A stretch of DNA of 64,000 nt, from assembly GCF_900129295.1 (NCBI RefSeq), contig NZ_FQUU01000007.1, forward strand, positions 124,001-188,000, read 5' to 3'. Under the pieces are notes generated by a model. That model saw only the letters and a program-made list of their open reading frames with translations. It did no database searches and was not told the origin of the DNA. Below are positions 43,302-51,555 of this stretch, one piece after another (the first letter of the stretch is position 1; each line of letters begins with the position of its first letter). Source of the stretch: Flavisolibacter ginsengisoli DSM 18119 (GTDB lineage Bacteria > Bacteroidota > Bacteroidia > Chitinophagales > Chitinophagaceae). Made by a program: the position numbers and the translations under genes.

Positions 43302-44294
43302 TTAAGCTTTTACTTCATTGACACAAAGGTCACCCCTTTGAAAACTATCAAGGTTATTAATGGTTGTTTGTGCAATATTGTGGAGCGCTGTATCAGTTAA
43401 AAAAGCCTGGTGACTGGTGATCAGCACATTGGAGAAAGTGAGCAAGCGGGCAATGACATCATCCTGCAATATATGTTCTGAATGATCTTCAAAAAATAAT
43501 CCTTTTTCTTCTTCGTACACATCCAAACCCAGGTATCCTATATGCCCTGATTTCAAAGCATCTATCACATCCCTTGTATTGATCAGCGCACCTCGCCCGG
43601 TGTTGATCAGCATAACTCCTCTTTTCATGCTTTGAATGGAATCTTTATTGACCAGGTAATGAGTTTCTGGTGTTAGAGGTGCATGCAATGAAATAATATC
43701 ACACTGTTGAAAAACGTCTTTTACAGTCGAATAGGTAATTCCATGTTTTTCACCCCATACTTTATCCGGGTAAGGATCATAAGCCATAAGCCTGCAACCA
43801 AAGCCTTTCAATATTTCGGCTACCCTTTTGCCAATCTTCCCAAGTCCAATGATACCAGCTGTTTTATCGTGCATGTCAAAACCAGTAAGACCGTCAAGGG
43901 AAAAATTCAGGTCGCGGATACGGTTATGTGCCTTTATCAGCTTCCGGTTCAATGTTAACATCAACGCCACTGTATGTTCGGCCACTGCAAATGGAGAATA
44001 CTCCGGTACCCTGGCCACCCTGATACCATTTTTGGCTGCAGCCTCAAGATCTACATTATTAAAACCTGCAGACCTCAGTACAATGAACTTAATGCCCATC
44101 ATAGCCAACTGCTTGATTACTGCAGCAGAAGCATCATCGTTCACAAAAATGCAAACAGCCTGGCATCCCAGCGCCATGGAACAGGTCTCTGCGCTTAGTT
44201 GAGGTTCAAGCAATAGCAGGTCATGGTGTTCCTTTGCCGCTTTCAGCAGATACTCTCTTTCAAACCCGTGTGTACTGTAAACAGCGATCCTCAT
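43302..44294 (-). CDS. D-2-hydroxyacid dehydrogenase, D-lactate dehydrogenase type
   Basis: The product is 330 residues. The NAD motif GLGKIGKRVAEILKGFG is near residue 150 and followed by MAYDPYP. Catalytic residues are Arg in NTGRGALINTRD (about 234), Glu in LDVYEEEKGLFFED (about 263) and His in LITSHQAFLT (about 295). The EEKGLFFED signature is characteristic of fermentative D-lactate dehydrogenase (LdhA/DdlD-like). It reduces pyruvate to D-lactate with NADH. The DUF952 gene follows by 15 nt. Confidence 0.92.
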   Translation of the reverse strand: MRIAVYSTHGFEREYLLKAAKEHHDLLLLEPQLSAETCSMALGCQAVCIFVNDDASAAVIKQLAMMGIKFIVLRSAGFNNVDLEAAAKNGIRVARVPEYSPFAVAEHTVALMLTLNRKLIKAHNRIRDLNFSLDGLTGFDMHDKTAGIIGLGKIGKRVAEILKGFGCRLMAYDPYPDKVWGEKHGITYSTVKDVFQQCDIISLHAPLTPETHYLVNKDSIQSMKRGVMLINTGRGALINTRDVIDALKSGHIGYLGLDVYEEEKGLFFEDHSEHILQDDVIARLLTFSNVLITSHQAFLTDTALHNIAQTTINNLDSFQRGDLCVNEVKA

Positions 44295-44404
44295 ATGTAA
44301 ATACTATAGGTAGGGAAGTTACATTCATTTTCAATGCCCCCAATTTCCGAAATGTTCCCTTACTCAACCCATCCAATGCACTCACTCCTCTACCATTAAA
44401 GCTT

Positions 44405-45118
44405 CTATTGCCCTGTAAGCTGCCCGATTACTGCTTGTTTATATAAACGACCAATCGGTATTTCAGTAGTATGCATTTTCACACAGTTGCTGCAATATCC
44501 AGAAATTTTATCCAGGGAAATGATGTAAGAACGATGCACCCGCAGAAACTTATGTTCAGAAAGCAGGCTTTCCATAGCGCTGATGGTTTGTTTTACCAGC
44601 AAGTGTTTACCGCCGGTAAAGAACAGCTTTACATAATCTTTCCAACTCTCAATGTAAAGAATATCGTCAATAAATATTTTTTGCATCACCTTCTCCGATT
44701 TCAAATAAACAAAGGCATTAGGATTGGAAGGATATAACTTTTGTTCGGTAATGGTTTGATGGTTGCCAGATCGCTTAAGCTTGTCAATAGCTTTTAAAAA
44801 TCTTTCAAATGACACGGGCTTTACGAGGTAATCCACAGCATCCAGCTCAAATCCTTCAACTGCATATTCCCTGTAGGCGGTCACGAAAATTACCTTTGGC
44901 GGATGCGTTAGGCTGCGCAGAAACTGTGTGCCTATGATCTTAGGCATTTTTATATCAAGGAACATCACATCCACAACTTTAGCATGCAAAACATCCATGG
45001 CTTCTATGGCATTAGTGCACACACCCACTAATTCCAATCCACTGATCTGGGAAACATATGATTGCAACACTTTCAGTGCCGGAGGCTCATCGTCAATTAA
45101 CAGGCAGCGGATCTTCAT
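44405..45118 (-). CDS. LytTR-family response regulator
   Basis: The product is 237 residues from the ATG at 45118 (MKIRCLLIDDEPPALK); the frame extends to 45145 but adds nothing conserved. The receiver domain (1-120) has the acidic pair in LIDDE, the phospho-acceptor Asp in VMFLDIKMPK (about 54) and Lys in YLVKPVSFERF. The C-terminal LytTR DNA-binding domain (about 140-235) includes YIESWKDYVKLFFTGGK and FLRVHRSYIISLDKI. The gene overlaps the kinase gene upstream by 26 nt, so translation is coupled and the pair forms one two-component system. Targets are unknown. Confidence 0.92.
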   Translation of the reverse strand: MKIRCLLIDDEPPALKVLQSYVSQISGLELVGVCTNAIEAMDVLHAKVVDVMFLDIKMPKIIGTQFLRSLTHPPKVIFVTAYREYAVEGFELDAVDYLVKPVSFERFLKAIDKLKRSGNHQTITEQKLYPSNPNAFVYLKSEKVMQKIFIDDILYIESWKDYVKLFFTGGKHLLVKQTISAMESLLSEHKFLRVHRSYIISLDKISGYCSNCVKMHTTEIPIGRLYKQAVIGQLTGQ

Positions 45119-46232
45119 GCATATATCTTTTGAAATGATCGCCAATTTTTCCCGGCACGGAATTACTACTTGCTTTCAGGTTCAGTAAAAGCGACACAAC
45201 AAAGAAATCTCCTTCATCCTTCAGCTTAATATCATGTTTCTCCTGGTACAACAATTCCAGGCGCTTCTTTACATTGTTAATGCCAACCCCATTTTCATGA
45301 AAGGGCACAAACTGATCCTTGCTGTTCACCACCTTGCATTTCAACTGGTGGTCCTTTACCACAATATCTACACTCATCCAGGGCTTTTCCAATTGTTCCG
45401 AAGTGCCATGCTTAAATGCATTTTCTAAAAAGGGAAGGATCAAGAGTGGTGTTATATATCTATCCTGGATATCTCCTTCAATATTTACAGATATATCAAT
45501 TTTATCGCCATAACGTTCCTTTTCAAGGTCTATATAATTCTTCATGATGTCCACTTCTTTCTCCAGCAATACCTGTTCATCCCTGCAATCATAAAGCATA
45601 TAACTTAACAGGGAGGAAAGCTTTAAGATCATCTCGGGTGTCCTGGGGGAACTTTCCATGGCTAAGGCATAAATATTATTGAGTGTGTTGAAAAGGAAAT
45701 GAGGATGCACCTGTGCTTTTAATAACTGTAGTTGCGCTGTTATTCTTTCCTGCTGTGCCAGCATCAGGTCTCGCTGTTTGATGGTCCATAACTTAAAAAA
45801 CCTGATGACCATCGGCGTTGCCACTGCGGTGGTCATACAAAGGTAGCTAGAAGGTAGAGGCATTAATGTTTTTTGAGCGTAGATGTGATCTAATTCCAGG
45901 TATTGCTGTAAGGGCACATATACGTAGTACCTATAGCAGCCATTGATCAATAACCCTGCTATTGCCCAACACACACCTACAAGGAGGAACTGCCACACCT
46001 TACCCTGCAAAAGCAAGCGGGGAATGGCCCCATATACAAGAGGGTATCCAAAAAAAATAAAAACGGGCGTCCATACGATCATGCTAAATACCTGGCGGGG
46101 GAAAGAATAGCCCGAGCCGGTAACTATCCAGAATATAGCCCATATAACAATGTGACAAGACCAATAGGTAAGATGACGCCATACCCTGTACTTAGGAAGG
46201 AAAACAAATTCATTGGTTTTGGGCAAGGGCAT
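45093..46232 (-). CDS. LytS-type (His_kinase family) sensor histidine kinase
   Basis: The product is 379 residues. Four transmembrane segments lie between about 20 and 150 (HIVIWAIFWIVT, VFSMIVWTPVFIFFGYPLV, FLLVGVCWAIAGLLI, SYLCMTTAVATPMV). The phospho-acceptor His is in QVHPHFLFNTLNNIYAL near residue 185. An HATPase_c domain follows, with PLLILPFLENAFKHG and GVGINNVKKRLELLY. No extracytoplasmic sensor domain is present, so the signal is probably sensed in the membrane. It is the first gene of the pair with the LytTR regulator. Confidence 0.92.
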   Translation of the reverse strand: MPLPKTNEFVFLPKYRVWRHLTYWSCHIVIWAIFWIVTGSGYSFPRQVFSMIVWTPVFIFFGYPLVYGAIPRLLLQGKVWQFLLVGVCWAIAGLLINGCYRYYVYVPLQQYLELDHIYAQKTLMPLPSSYLCMTTAVATPMVIRFFKLWTIKQRDLMLAQQERITAQLQLLKAQVHPHFLFNTLNNIYALAMESSPRTPEMILKLSSLLSYMLYDCRDEQVLLEKEVDIMKNYIDLEKERYGDKIDISVNIEGDIQDRYITPLLILPFLENAFKHGTSEQLEKPWMSVDIVVKDHQLKCKVVNSKDQFVPFHENGVGINNVKKRLELLYQEKHDIKLKDEGDFFVVSLLLNLKASSNSVPGKIGDHFKRYMHEDPLPVN

Positions 46233-46462
46233 CGTAAGTAGTTGTACTTACAATTTACCAATTCTACTACGCTTTTTCAATAACTAATTAGATAAAATAC
46301 AAATATTATCGACAAACAGCAATAAATGGGAACAAACACCACCCAGGCGCCTTGATAGCTTTATTTCTATAAAAAATAGCGCATGTCGATTTCAGTTGGA
46401 ATGAGCCCTGGAGGCAACCTACCTTTTTGCTGTTAATTGTTTTTTTACCAAAATCAGCTTCT

Positions 46463-47884
46463 ATGTATTCACACTTAAACCAGAAACTAATGGTGATGCT
46501 ATTCATGATCATTACCATAACATCCTGTCAGAAAAAAGAGATTTCTGCGCCTCCTGAAACTATCAATGCGCGCATGGCTAAAACTGACACCCGCGGGCAT
46601 TTAAAGCAAACCAAAACCTTCTCTTCAGATGTTGTTAAGAAATGGCTGGCCGTTCAATTGCCGTTATTGTATTCTCCACCTGTTTCTTATGGGGTCAACC
46701 CAGGTAGATACATGGCTTATAGCGGCATTGCGCTATACGAAGCAGTGGTACCGGGGATGCCTGCTTACCAAAGCCTTTATGGCCAGTTGAACGAAATGCC
46801 CGAAATGCCACAAACCGAACCCGGAAAAGCTTACCACTGGCCTACCAGTGCCAATGCAGCGCTGGCAGAAATTACCAGGAAACTATTCACTTTTACGCCT
46901 GCTACAAACGATGCCGTGCAAAAACTGGAAACCGAATTAAACCAGGTTTACGAAGCGGAAATTGGAGACGAGTCCATATTTGAACGCTCCAAAGCATTTG
47001 GAAAGGCAGTAGCCGATAAAATATTTACCTGGTCTACCACCGATCATCCATGGACTACCTGGGCCCCCCTTGTATTAACCGATCACTCTTCGGGCAAGTG
47101 GTGGCCCGAGAATAACAACCCTGTTATTCCTAATGGCCTGGCTTATTGGGGCAACACCCGAACTATGGTAGCAGGAAGCATAGATAATGTTACTTCAGAA
47201 CCATACCCTTATAATGACGTGGACAAAAACTCAGCTTATTACAAGGATTACCAGGAAGTGTATGACATATCTAAAAACCTGACCTGGGAACAAAAGCGTC
47301 TCGCGAAGTATTATGACGACCCCGCCGTTAAGGGATATCCAGCAGGTTCCAGTTATATCTCAGTCTTTAAACAATTATTGGAGCAGTTAAACCCCACACT
47401 GGAAATCACTGCATTTGCTTATGCTAAAACGGGCATTAGTCTTATGGATGCTACCATAGGATCCATGAAAGCCAAATACCATTTCATGCAGGAAAGGCCT
47501 TTCCAGTTCATACGTCGTGTTATAGAGCCATCCACTGATCCAACAACATGGTGGAAGCCTTTCATACCTACACCGCCTTATGCCGATTTCCCCGCCAACC
47601 ACGCCACCTTTAGTGGTGCTTTTGCCTATGCCCTCACCAGCATTTTCGGCGACAATGTGCATTTTACCAACAGCACCTATAAAGGATTACCCGCCATGAT
47701 AGACGGCAACCCTGTAGACCTGGGTAGCTATAGCTATAACTCTTTCTATGAATTGGCACATGATATTGCCATTTCAAGAGTGTATGGTGGCATACACACC
47801 CGTCATGCTGTAGAAGAAGGAACCAAACAGGGAATGAGAACAGCACAAAATATTGATAGTAAGGTCAGGTTCCTGAAAGATTAA
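46463..47884 (+). CDS. Vanadium-dependent haloperoxidase-like (PAP2 superfamily) lipoprotein
   Basis: The product is 473 residues from the ATG at 46463 (an upstream ATG at 46427 is less likely). A lipoprotein signal ends ITSC. The three-part PAP2/vanadium active-site pattern is visible: K-x6-RP in KYHFMQERP (about residue 340), a central NHATFSGAFAYAL, where His is the acid-base, and SR-x3-G-x-H in SRVYGGIHTRHAVEEG. The second part replaces PSGH by NHATFSG, as in the Bacteroidota haloperoxidase-like group whose substrate is unknown. It is probably a periplasmic phosphatase or peroxidase. Confidence 0.88.
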   Translation: MYSHLNQKLMVMLFMIITITSCQKKEISAPPETINARMAKTDTRGHLKQTKTFSSDVVKKWLAVQLPLLYSPPVSYGVNPGRYMAYSGIALYEAVVPGMPAYQSLYGQLNEMPEMPQTEPGKAYHWPTSANAALAEITRKLFTFTPATNDAVQKLETELNQVYEAEIGDESIFERSKAFGKAVADKIFTWSTTDHPWTTWAPLVLTDHSSGKWWPENNNPVIPNGLAYWGNTRTMVAGSIDNVTSEPYPYNDVDKNSAYYKDYQEVYDISKNLTWEQKRLAKYYDDPAVKGYPAGSSYISVFKQLLEQLNPTLEITAFAYAKTGISLMDATIGSMKAKYHFMQERPFQFIRRVIEPSTDPTTWWKPFIPTPPYADFPANHATFSGAFAYALTSIFGDNVHFTNSTYKGLPAMIDGNPVDLGSYSYNSFYELAHDIAISRVYGGIHTRHAVEEGTKQGMRTAQNIDSKVRFLKD

Positions 47885-47934
47885 TTATCACCATCTTGCG
47901 TCCACTTTATTCTCAATAGAAGCTGGACGGATGT

Positions 47935-47964
47935 AAGCCTGGGTGAATTTCACCCGGGCTTTTA
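47935..47964 (+). terminator. Intrinsic terminator after the haloperoxidase-like gene
   Basis: AAGCCTGGGTGAA (from 47935) pairs with TTCACCCGGGCTT (47949-47961), with one T-G wobble, and is followed by TTATTT. Confidence 0.7.
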
Positions 47965-48067
47965 TTTACATGGCTCAGGCAGAAATTCCATGGTAACTTT
48001 TGATTGCCAGCCCCACCATGGTTTTTATATTTCAACCTTGATTGTTGAGGAACTGATTTTGCACTAT

Positions 48068-48568
48068 TTACGAAAACTCCAGTTCCATTGCCTGCCCGCC
48101 CGGCCATGCACCGAACAGCTCATTCACCTTTTGAAACCTGAACGAAAAAATCTGCTGAAGCTTTGGCTTTACTATAGGACCATGAACTATATCACCAAGA
48201 AAAGAAAAAGGTAGACGGTAATGTACCAGATCAGTCATTTCCACACCACCATCTATCGCTTTAAAATGATGCTGATGGTGCCAGAGTTTATAAGGCCCCT
48301 TTCTTTGTTCGTCCACAAACATTTGCAATGGCACTACATGCTTTATTTCCGTCATCCAGAAAACCGGTATCCCCAACAGTGGCTTTACTGTATATGTGAT
48401 AACCTGGCCGGCATAGGCCTCATGCCCAAACACCTCGTTTGTAACGTGCAGGTTCAAAAAGGGTGGTGTAATGGCTAGCAGGTTGGCCGGGTCAGAAAAA
48501 AAGGACCAAACCTGTTCCAGCGATGCAGGTATCTTCTGAACAGCTTTTAAACTATGCACTGGACTCAT
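48068..48568 (-). CDS. SRPBCC (START/Bet v1-like) family protein
   Basis: The product is 166 residues. KAVQKIPASLEQVWSFFSDPANLLAITPPFLNLHV is the typical SRPBCC opening (a strand, then a helix with W-x-F-F-S-D-P), followed by AGQVITYTVKPLLGIPVFWMTEI and a long C-terminal helix (KPKLQQIFSFRFQKVNELF). The fold binds hydrophobic ligands; no ligand can be named. Orthologues are often called cell division inhibitor or ligand-binding proteins without evidence. It is convergent with the haloperoxidase-like gene. Confidence 0.88.
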   Translation of the reverse strand: MSPVHSLKAVQKIPASLEQVWSFFSDPANLLAITPPFLNLHVTNEVFGHEAYAGQVITYTVKPLLGIPVFWMTEIKHVVPLQMFVDEQRKGPYKLWHHQHHFKAIDGGVEMTDLVHYRLPFSFLGDIVHGPIVKPKLQQIFSFRFQKVNELFGAWPGGQAMELEFS

Positions 48569-49132
48569 TGGGTAATTTTATTATTCCTTATTCAGTGAAG
48601 CGTTTCTTTCCGGGGCTACCTTACAATAATACCAGGCATTCCCCAGGTTGTAAATACAACCAGGCCGTTCTAAAGTTCAATTCCCGCAAATATTAAAATA
48701 ATCCGGGTATATATAGTCTAAGGTCACATAGCTCCTTTATCAAACTATGCTACTGCTATTTTGTCTGAATACTCAATAGGTGGAGTCTGGCTTAAACCTA
48801 CCTACTCCCTACTTCAGGTATAGCTTCGGTATAGCAACGGTATAGATACTCCGTGCGGGCACGGAGTATCTATACCGCAGATAGGGCTTTAGTAGGGCGT
48901 AGCTATATTCAAGGAAGGCTTATTCCCCCTTGGGGATCAATGTTTTATATACTTAACCAGCAATTTAGAAATGACAGTGTCTATCCGGAACCGGGAGAAT
49001 AGTAAAACATTTCCTCTCCCACCGGCAATTTGTCAGCATGTGAAAGCAAAAAGAAAAGGTATAATTAGAAAACTCCTCCTGTTGACAATTACCGAAACTG
49101 GCCAACAGGAACATTTTCAAAATATACTGGTA
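48569..49132. other. Intergenic region with palindrome-repeat element
   Basis: These 564 bp carry the repeat at 48817-48886. No reading frame of note or RNA gene was recognised. The left side is AT-rich upstream of the SRPBCC gene. The right side (48887-49132) precedes the end of the minus-strand YeeE gene and shows nothing clear. Confidence 0.6.
48817..48886 (+). repeat. 11-bp tandem units leading into a 17-bp palindrome (copy 2)
   Basis: Three 11-bp units follow one another: GGTATAGCTTC (48817), GGTATAGCAAC (48828) and GGTATAGATAC (48839). The third merges into a perfect inverted repeat with 17-bp arms (48839-48855 and 48860-48876) around CGGG. From 48845 to 48886 it matches copy 1 (3212-3253) with only loop and one other difference. 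Confidence 0.85.
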
Positions 49133-49654
49133 TCAATGTGGTAACCTTTCCCGGATCAAACCATAGACCCAGGTGCCCGCAATGGCGCTGAATAATGTAA
49201 CAAAAACGATGGTTAAGCCGGTGCCGATCTGCGCAAACAATGGACCCGGGCAGGCACCGGTTATAGCCCATCCCAGTCCAAATATCAGACCGCCAAATAT
49301 CTGTCCTTTGTTGAACTTTTTAGTAGGCAGTAATATGGGCTCGCCATATATGGTTTTCACCTTAAAGCGCTTGATCAACCAGACGGAAATAATACCAGTA
49401 ACAACAGCAGAGCCTATAACTCCGTACATATGAAAACTTTCCAGGCGGAACATCTCCTGGATTCGGAACCAGGAAACTACCTCTGATTTGATCAAAATGA
49501 TGCCGAATATCATGCCCATGGCAGCATACTTGAAATTGTACCACCAAGGGTGCTTTAATTCAGATTCATTTATGCACATGGCATCCAGCGAACGAACTTC
49601 AAAATCTGTATTAACAGGTTCAAGTGTATTTGTTTCAATAGTTTTCATACTCAT
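49133..49654 (-). CDS. YeeE/YedE-family (DUF6691-like) sulfur transporter half
   Basis: The product is 173 residues from the ATG at 49654, whose A is shared with the previous gene's stop (TAATG), so the pair is translationally coupled. Four hydrophobic segments are visible (AAMGMIFGIILIKSEVV, YGVIGSAVVTGIISVWLI, IFGGLIFGLGWAITGACPGP, TIVFVTLFSAIAGTWVYGLI). The conserved GACPGPLFAQIG holds the Cys thought to handle thiosulfate or sulfane sulfur in YeeE. The polar start (SMKTIETNTLEPVNTD) precedes the first span. It should work with the next gene upstream. Confidence 0.87.
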   Translation of the reverse strand: MSMKTIETNTLEPVNTDFEVRSLDAMCINESELKHPWWYNFKYAAMGMIFGIILIKSEVVSWFRIQEMFRLESFHMYGVIGSAVVTGIISVWLIKRFKVKTIYGEPILLPTKKFNKGQIFGGLIFGLGWAITGACPGPLFAQIGTGLTIVFVTLFSAIAGTWVYGLIRERLPH

Positions 49655-50211
49655 TATAAATTGAGGATAAAGGGTAAAATAAGATTGGCCATAATAAACC
49701 CACCCACCATAAAGCAAATGGTAGCAACAAGTGAAGGCCATTGTAAATTAGAAAGGCCCATGATGGAATGGCCCGAGGTGCAACCACCTGCATACCGGGT
49801 GCCAAACCCTACCAGGAAGCCCCCTCCAATGGTCATGATAGCGCCCCTGGGGGTAAGCAATTCTTTCCAGCTAAATACTTCTTTTGGAATAAATGAGGAA
49901 TGGCTGTTAATGCCATAGTGTTGCAGGTCGGCTACCAACCTTGGATCAACAGCTCCGGGCTGATGATGAAATACGAACCAGGCTAGCGCCGCACCACCAA
50001 ATATACCAGCCACAAAGAACAGGTTCCAGATCTCCTTTTTCCAGTCATACGAAAAGAAGGGGATGCTGGCTGGTAAACAGGCAGCACAAATATGTCGCAG
50101 TGAAGAAGATATTCCAAAAGCCTTATTTCCCAGTAAAAGCAAGACAGGCACAGTTAATCCAATTAATGGTCCTGCCACGTACCAGGGCCAGGGTTGCTGA
50201 AGAATGTTCAT
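49654..50211 (-). CDS. YeeE/YedE-family sulfur transporter half
   Basis: The product is 185 residues with about five hydrophobic segments. The conserved C-x-S-G-H motif is in [19 protein letters not shown] near residue 134, matching the thiosulfate-relay Cys of YeeE. The end [17 protein letters not shown] is the last helix. In the family, one protein or two half-proteins import thiosulfate or related sulfur compounds. The companion half follows with a 1-nt overlap, and a rhodanese lies 182 nt upstream, forming a small sulfur-uptake/transfer unit. Confidence 0.88.
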   Translation of the reverse strand: MNILQQPWPWYVAGPLIGLTVPVLLLLGNKAFGISSSLRHICAACLPASIPFFSYDWKKEIWNLFFVAGIFGGAALAWFVFHHQPGAVDPRLVADLQHYGINSHSSFIPKEVFSWKELLTPRGAIMTIGGGFLVGFGTRYAGGCTSGHSIMGLSNLQWPSLVATICFMVGGFIMANLILPFILNL

Positions 50212-50267
50212 AATTTATTATTGTTTTAAACAGAGTAGCTCCAGATAGTTTCACGAAGTTAAAAAAC

Positions 50268-50347
50268 AAGTGCTGCTTCAACGGAGCGATGCAATTGAAT
50301 ATAATGGGTATTACCATTACTTTCACATGCATACTGAAACAGCACTT
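50268..50347 (-). promoter_or_regulatory. Nested inverted repeats between the rhodanese and YeeE genes
   Basis: The outer arms AAGTGCTGCTTCA (50268-50280) and TGAAACAGCACTT (50335-50347) pair at 12 of 13 positions in DNA, and at all 13 in minus-strand RNA through one G-U pair. Inside lies TAATGG-(6 nt)-CCATTA (50302-50319). The structure sits in the 182-nt gap of the sulfur operon, where it could attenuate, stabilise or process the transcript. No T run follows, so it is not a standard terminator. Confidence 0.5.
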
Positions 50348-50393
50348 TTATAACCACCAATTACAAATTCAATTCAAATGATTTCCACTATCA

Positions 50394-50699
50394 TTAGATT
50401 ATATTATTCAGGCTTAACCAGGAACCACCATTTACAGCAACAAGACCGTGGCCTTCCAAATATGATTTTGCCGTAGCACTCCTCATCCCGCTTTGACAAA
50501 CAGTAATCACCGGCTTATTATAATTCTTTATCTCTTCAAGATGATCTTTAAGAGTATCAAGCGGAATATTCTTAGAACCCTTTATGTGTCCGCTTGCATA
50601 TTCCAATGGCGAACGAACATCTACTATTACAGCACCTTGTTTCAATGTTTCTTTGATGCCTGGTTGGGAGCCCTGTGTTTTATTCATAAAGGTCAGCAT
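50394..50699 (-). CDS. Single-domain rhodanese
   Basis: The product is 101 residues (start at 50699; MNKTQGSQ at 50687 is an alternative). VIVDVRSPLEYASGHIKGSKNIPLDTL is the conserved substrate-domain start, and the catalytic Cys is in VITVCQSGMRSATA (about residue 68). It transfers sulfane sulfur to a thiophilic acceptor in the cytosol. It is the first gene of the cluster with the two YeeE halves, which suggests it handles imported sulfur. A Crp/Fnr-like palindrome lies 204 nt upstream. Confidence 0.93.
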   Translation of the reverse strand: MLTFMNKTQGSQPGIKETLKQGAVIVDVRSPLEYASGHIKGSKNIPLDTLKDHLEEIKNYNKPVITVCQSGMRSATAKSYLEGHGLVAVNGGSWLSLNNII

Positions 50700-51009
50700 A
50701 TAAATAAATTTTTATTAGATGATGCGTTAAATAATGATAGGGTTTACCAATAATTAATCCTTTTCGACCTAACGAGTTTATAAAAACTTAAACTCAATCT
50801 TTAATCCATTGCTTTAAACATTTTTCAAACTTTTTGAATAGATGCAAAGGCAGATGGAATCGTTGATTAATGGTAAAGTTCAAGAACCATGAATAGCTGT
50901 ATAGTGACCAAAGTCACAGCAGGGAATATTTGATGAAACATTAAGAGTATATGGAGAAGGCCAGGTGATCTATAAACAAAAAAGAAATGTTATAGACGTA
51001 AGCATACTG
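50700..51009. other. Intergenic region upstream of the sulfur operon
   Basis: These 310 bp contain no convincing reading frame. The clear feature is the Crp/Fnr-like inverted repeat at 50903-50918. The rest is AT-rich. Confidence 0.55.
50903..50918. promoter_or_regulatory. Crp/Fnr-like palindromic site
   Basis: AGTGACCAAAGTCACA has the arms GTGAC and GTCAC around CAAA. On the other strand it reads TGTGA-N6-TCACT, one base off the CRP-type consensus TGTGA-N6-TCACA. It lies 204 nt upstream of the rhodanese start and 92 nt from the end of the DUF2007 gene. Crp/Fnr-type regulators often accompany YeeE/rhodanese clusters in Bacteroidota, but none is in the window. Confidence 0.45.
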
Positions 51010-51423
51010 TTAATCAGGCACCATCTCCACTGGCTGGTCAAATTCAGTATTGCAGGTAAAGCAGTGCCAGGTTTTATCAGTAGCCACTGCATAATCACCA
51101 AAGAAAAAACCTGTGAGTGCACTTACCCAGTTCAAGGGCTTACGGGGGCTACTGACAAATTCAATCTCATGACTGCCACAATTAGGGCATGCTACAGCAT
51201 TTTTTCTTTCCTGGGCATATTGTTGCATGAGTTGCAAGGCTCTTTCCAACTGGTCCTTTGTCACCATTAGTTTAATGCCCCCAACCGCCCCTGTCCAAAT
51301 TGGGTTTATGGTCACAGTATTTTCGTCTTTCAACCAGCAAACAATACCTTCATCCTCCAGTTTGCCCATGAGGATATGTGCCTCTATATAATTGGTAAAA
51401 CTTTGCAGCAGTATAAATTCCAT
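51010..51423 (-). CDS. DUF2007 domain protein with C-terminal zinc ribbon
   Basis: The product is 137 residues. Residues about 1-75 fit DUF2007 (FTNYIEAHILMGKLEDEGIVCWLKDEN, then GGIKLMVTKDQLERALQLM), a ferredoxin-like fold. The C-terminal part has two CxxC pairs, CPNCGSHEIEF and WHCFTCNTEFDQP, forming a zinc ribbon interrupted by a short hydrophobic insert (WVSALTGFFFGDYAV). Partner and role are unknown. It is on the same strand as the sulfur operon but probably separate. Confidence 0.87.
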   Translation of the reverse strand: MEFILLQSFTNYIEAHILMGKLEDEGIVCWLKDENTVTINPIWTGAVGGIKLMVTKDQLERALQLMQQYAQERKNAVACPNCGSHEIEFVSSPRKPLNWVSALTGFFFGDYAVATDKTWHCFTCNTEFDQPVEMVPD

Positions 51424-51555
51424 TTTCTCTTTATTAGGATATTTTTTAGCAGTGCATGAAGAAAAGTGAATGAAACAAAGTTAATTTATTAAGCAATTGA
51501 TAAAGCTCAGCCGTAAGTGCAAAAAGCTGGTAAAAACCTATATTGCCCTTCCAGT

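Noticed and set aside
45093-45145. Frameshift or fusion of the histidine kinase and LytTR genes
   Set aside because: Both proteins are full length with normal ends; the overlap (26 nt with the preferred start) is ordinary translational coupling.
48817-48886. CRISPR-like repetition
   Set aside because: Units are 11 bp, contiguous and without spacers, and no cas gene is in the window.
3212-48886. The two palindromes as the ends of one large transposon or island
   Set aside because: They are in the same orientation, 45 kb apart, and enclose core genes such as adk, metF, cysS, pyrH and hup, with no transposase.
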